Origin: Prorocentrum cordatum
Lineage: Eukaryota > Sar > Dinophyceae > Prorocentrales > Prorocentraceae
DNA length: 64,000 nucleotides
Reading direction: 5' to 3'
NCBI GenBank assembly: GCA_963575745.1
Contig: CAUYUJ010014763.1
Span: 1 to 64,000, forward strand
A program made the translations under genes and the position numbers. Positions within the stretch are counted from its first letter, which is position 1. Each line of letters starts with the position of its first letter. The notes beneath the pieces were generated by a model, which did not search any database, was not told where the DNA came from, and worked only from the letters and a program-made list of their open reading frames with translations. Below are positions 62,061-64,000 of this stretch, piece after piece.

Positions 62061-63539
62061 GGGCCGTACATGTGTGGCCCACTTGTACGTATCGCCCAGA
62101 ATATGCGTCCAAGAGGGGGGCGTTCAAGAGGGGGGGCCCAAATCATGGCCGGCGGCATGTGCGCGGCCCAGGGGGGATGGCCGGGGACGTATTGAATTAA
62201 GAAGAGGCGCCGTGAAATCTGGGGAGATATCATGGCCCGCGCCATGATATCCACCCCCCCTAGTCATCCCCCGCCCCCGATAGAGAAGAAGGCCAGGCTC
62301 GTGCGCAGGCGTCTGCTGCGAGCAGACCACGGTTCGACCCAGGCCCCGCATGCCCCGCACAGGATGCGCGCCGCCTGGAGGAGCCCCCACGCGAGGCTCG
62401 GAGGCGTCCTGCGCCTCCTCCTCCCGTGGCAACTGCATGCTTCGCGTCCGCGCACGCCCCGACCGGAAGTGGAGGGGTCGTACACCAGGGGCTCCACCAC
62501 ACAAGAAACCGTCCACAAGAAACCCAACCCTGAGACCCCAGGACGTCCGTGGATGTTTGGTGCGAGAACGTCACACCTTCCGTAGCAAAGCCATCGAAAC
62601 CCAACAAACCAAAGGCACCCTGGAGGCAAGCAGAGTGTTTCTTGGCATGGATCTCCACTCTATGGCGTGTGTAAGGGCTCGGCTACCCAATCGCGTTGGC
62701 CCTCCTGGAGATCAAGGGAGTCCTCACTTCCCTCTCGACTGTGGGTGGCAGGAAACCTCAAGCCATCAAGGGTCCGGCCTTCCACTTGGCACAAGAATAG
62801 GCCCGCCAACGGCAGGCATGATCTCATCGCCAAAACTTGAAGATATGGTCTTGCTGCACATGCGGCTCTTTCGGCCAGGCCCAACTCAGGTGTCTTAGCA
62901 AACCGTGCTCACAAACATCTCCAACGCTATACGAGAGCGCTTGGATCGGATCGATCGCTTTTTTATCCCCGAAGTGCTGAACTCAGCTTGGTTGTATCAC
63001 CAGTGTACGGCGGAAACCATGGAAATCCCATCGCCTCCCTCCCCCTCCCCCCTCTCTTTCCTCCTCGCCTTCCTCCCCCTTCTCCTCCCCCCCCATGCTC
63101 CCCCTCCTTTCCCCTCCTCCCCAGACCTCCAGCCTCGCCTTTTTCTTTGCAACGTGGACCCCGGAGGTCCAAACACCTTCCTGGGGACCTGCGGTTCATC
63201 CCGAGTTGCTCATTAACGTCCCCGTGGCCCAACAAGGTCCACCAAACGCCGAGCTGTCAAGAAACGGTTCGTCGCATTATCTCCGAAACGAGAAACCTAC
63301 ATCTCTGAGGCCTATTTGTTGTATCCTGGCGTGTTCTTGGAGTTGGGGTCATGACAAATCGAACGGGGACGAACAACTACCTACACGACCACCCTTCAGG
63401 TGAAAAGTTGGGGGGTGGGGGGGAAAGAACCAGCTGCGGGCAAATGTGATGGGCGTGATGATGACGGTGCTGGTGACTCGCCACCGATTTAACGACGACG
63501 CGTGATGACGGTGTTGCGCTCCGATGTAATGTCACTATC
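62061..63539. other. Intergenic, no gene recognised
   Basis: ATCATGGCCCGCGCCATGAT (62229-62248) is a perfect 20-bp palindrome. CAAGAGGGGGGCGTTCAAGAGGGGGG near 62111 is a small tandem duplication. 63030-63130 is CT-rich. No gene is recognised. Confidence 0.55.
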
Positions 63540-63842
63540 GTCCCCGCTTTCGATCTCACCGGATCGATCCCACTATCGCCCTCACAGGATCAATCACACT
63601 CGATCGATCTCACTATACTATAGATCTCACTCTAGATCTCACTTTTGATCGCACTATTGATGTCACTATCGATTCCTCGATCGATCTCACTATCGACCTC
63701 ATTATCGATCTCGCTATTTATCCCACATTCAATGACACAACCAACATCACTGTCGATCTCACTTCTGGTCTCGCTGTCCATCCATCCAATTCTAGCGATG
63801 GCACTATCGATCTCACTATCGACTTCACTATCGATACCAAGG
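63540..63842 (-). repeat. Degenerate 12-mer array, TCACTATCGATC
   Basis: Units of about 12 bp around TC(T)CACTATCGATC run for about 300 bp with many substitutions. On the minus strand the 12-bp period gives an in-frame repeated tetrapeptide (DSEI-like), which remains open to the end of the window, but a simple repeat gives the same result without a gene. Confidence 0.85.
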
Positions 63843-63849
63843 CGAGACA

Positions 63850-63960
63850 CCCCCCGCCACCGCCCGCCCACCGCCGACGGAACACCGACGGGACACCAAC
63901 GGGACACCAACGGAACACCAATGGGACACAACAAGACACCACGGCGGGACACCCCAGGCC
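63850..63960 (-). repeat. 12-mer array, ACGGGACACCA
   Basis: CGACGGGACACCAACGGGAC units repeat about eight times directly after the previous array, with the same 12-bp period but an unrelated unit. Confidence 0.85.
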
Positions 63961-64000
63961 ACCGCGCGCCCACCGGGGGCGGGGGAGCTGTCCACTGCAT

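Overview
The window reads as nuclear DNA of a dinoflagellate. The decisive sign is the 22-nt dinoflagellate spliced leader (DinoSL), present as a perfect copy at 945-966, a 20/21 copy at 13372-13392 (minus strand) and a 19/21 copy at 46119-46139 (minus strand). The rest agrees: GC-rich DNA, very abundant GGA/CCT microsatellites, repeated fragments of large LINE-type retrotransposons, and spliced members of multicopy gene families that I know from Symbiodinium- and Prorocentrum-like genomes. The species cannot be named from the sequence alone.

Layout. 0.9-10.1 kb: a nearly full-length LINE on the plus strand, with a zinc-finger/coiled-coil ORF1 and an ORF2 carrying endonuclease, reverse transcriptase, zinc knuckle and RNase H. 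It starts with two tandem DinoSL relics, sits inside a GGA microsatellite, and is interrupted by two nested elements (2656-4367 and 6879-7932). 12.2-13.4 kb: an intronless minus-strand leucine-rich-repeat gene resembling the flagellar radial-spoke protein LRRC23, with a genome-encoded DinoSL 64 bp before its ATG, so it looks like a retroposed mRNA. 13.4-26.6 kb: no convincing gene; a mosaic of small inverted-repeat elements, palindrome clusters, degenerate CAAGATGG-type repeats and a ~310-bp tandem repeat. 26.6-28.2 kb: the N-terminal part of another retroelement ORF.

30.8-44 kb: the gene-bearing part, all on the minus strand. It holds gene B (30.8-32.9; motif order recalling cytosine-5 methyltransferases), gene A (33.0-35.7; a dinoflagellate multicopy family, loosely transposase-like) and gene C (36.9-42.3; a multi-exon family protein). 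One coding exon of gene C is split by a 1655-bp 5'-truncated LINE flanked by a 15-bp target-site duplication; removing the insert restores the reading frame. A further coding exon (gene D) lies at 43.1-43.8 kb. Several exons carry one-base frameshifts in homopolymers, so either recent decay or assembly error is possible. Hairpins built on CACCGA lie in introns or just downstream of these genes.

44-64 kb: mainly microsatellites, a TTAA-bounded MITE (45.0 kb), a small ORF behind the third DinoSL relic, a coiled-coil/CCCH exon (47.2-47.6 kb), and decayed LINE pieces at 50.2-50.8 (-), 53.8-55.4 (-) and 61.0-62.1 (+) kb. Two adjacent degenerate 12-mer arrays close the window. No rRNA, tRNA, SL-RNA gene or CRISPR was recognised.

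Taken together, the window records heavy retroposition: LINE machinery that copies RNA, trans-spliced mRNAs returned to the genome with their leader, and later nested DNA elements.
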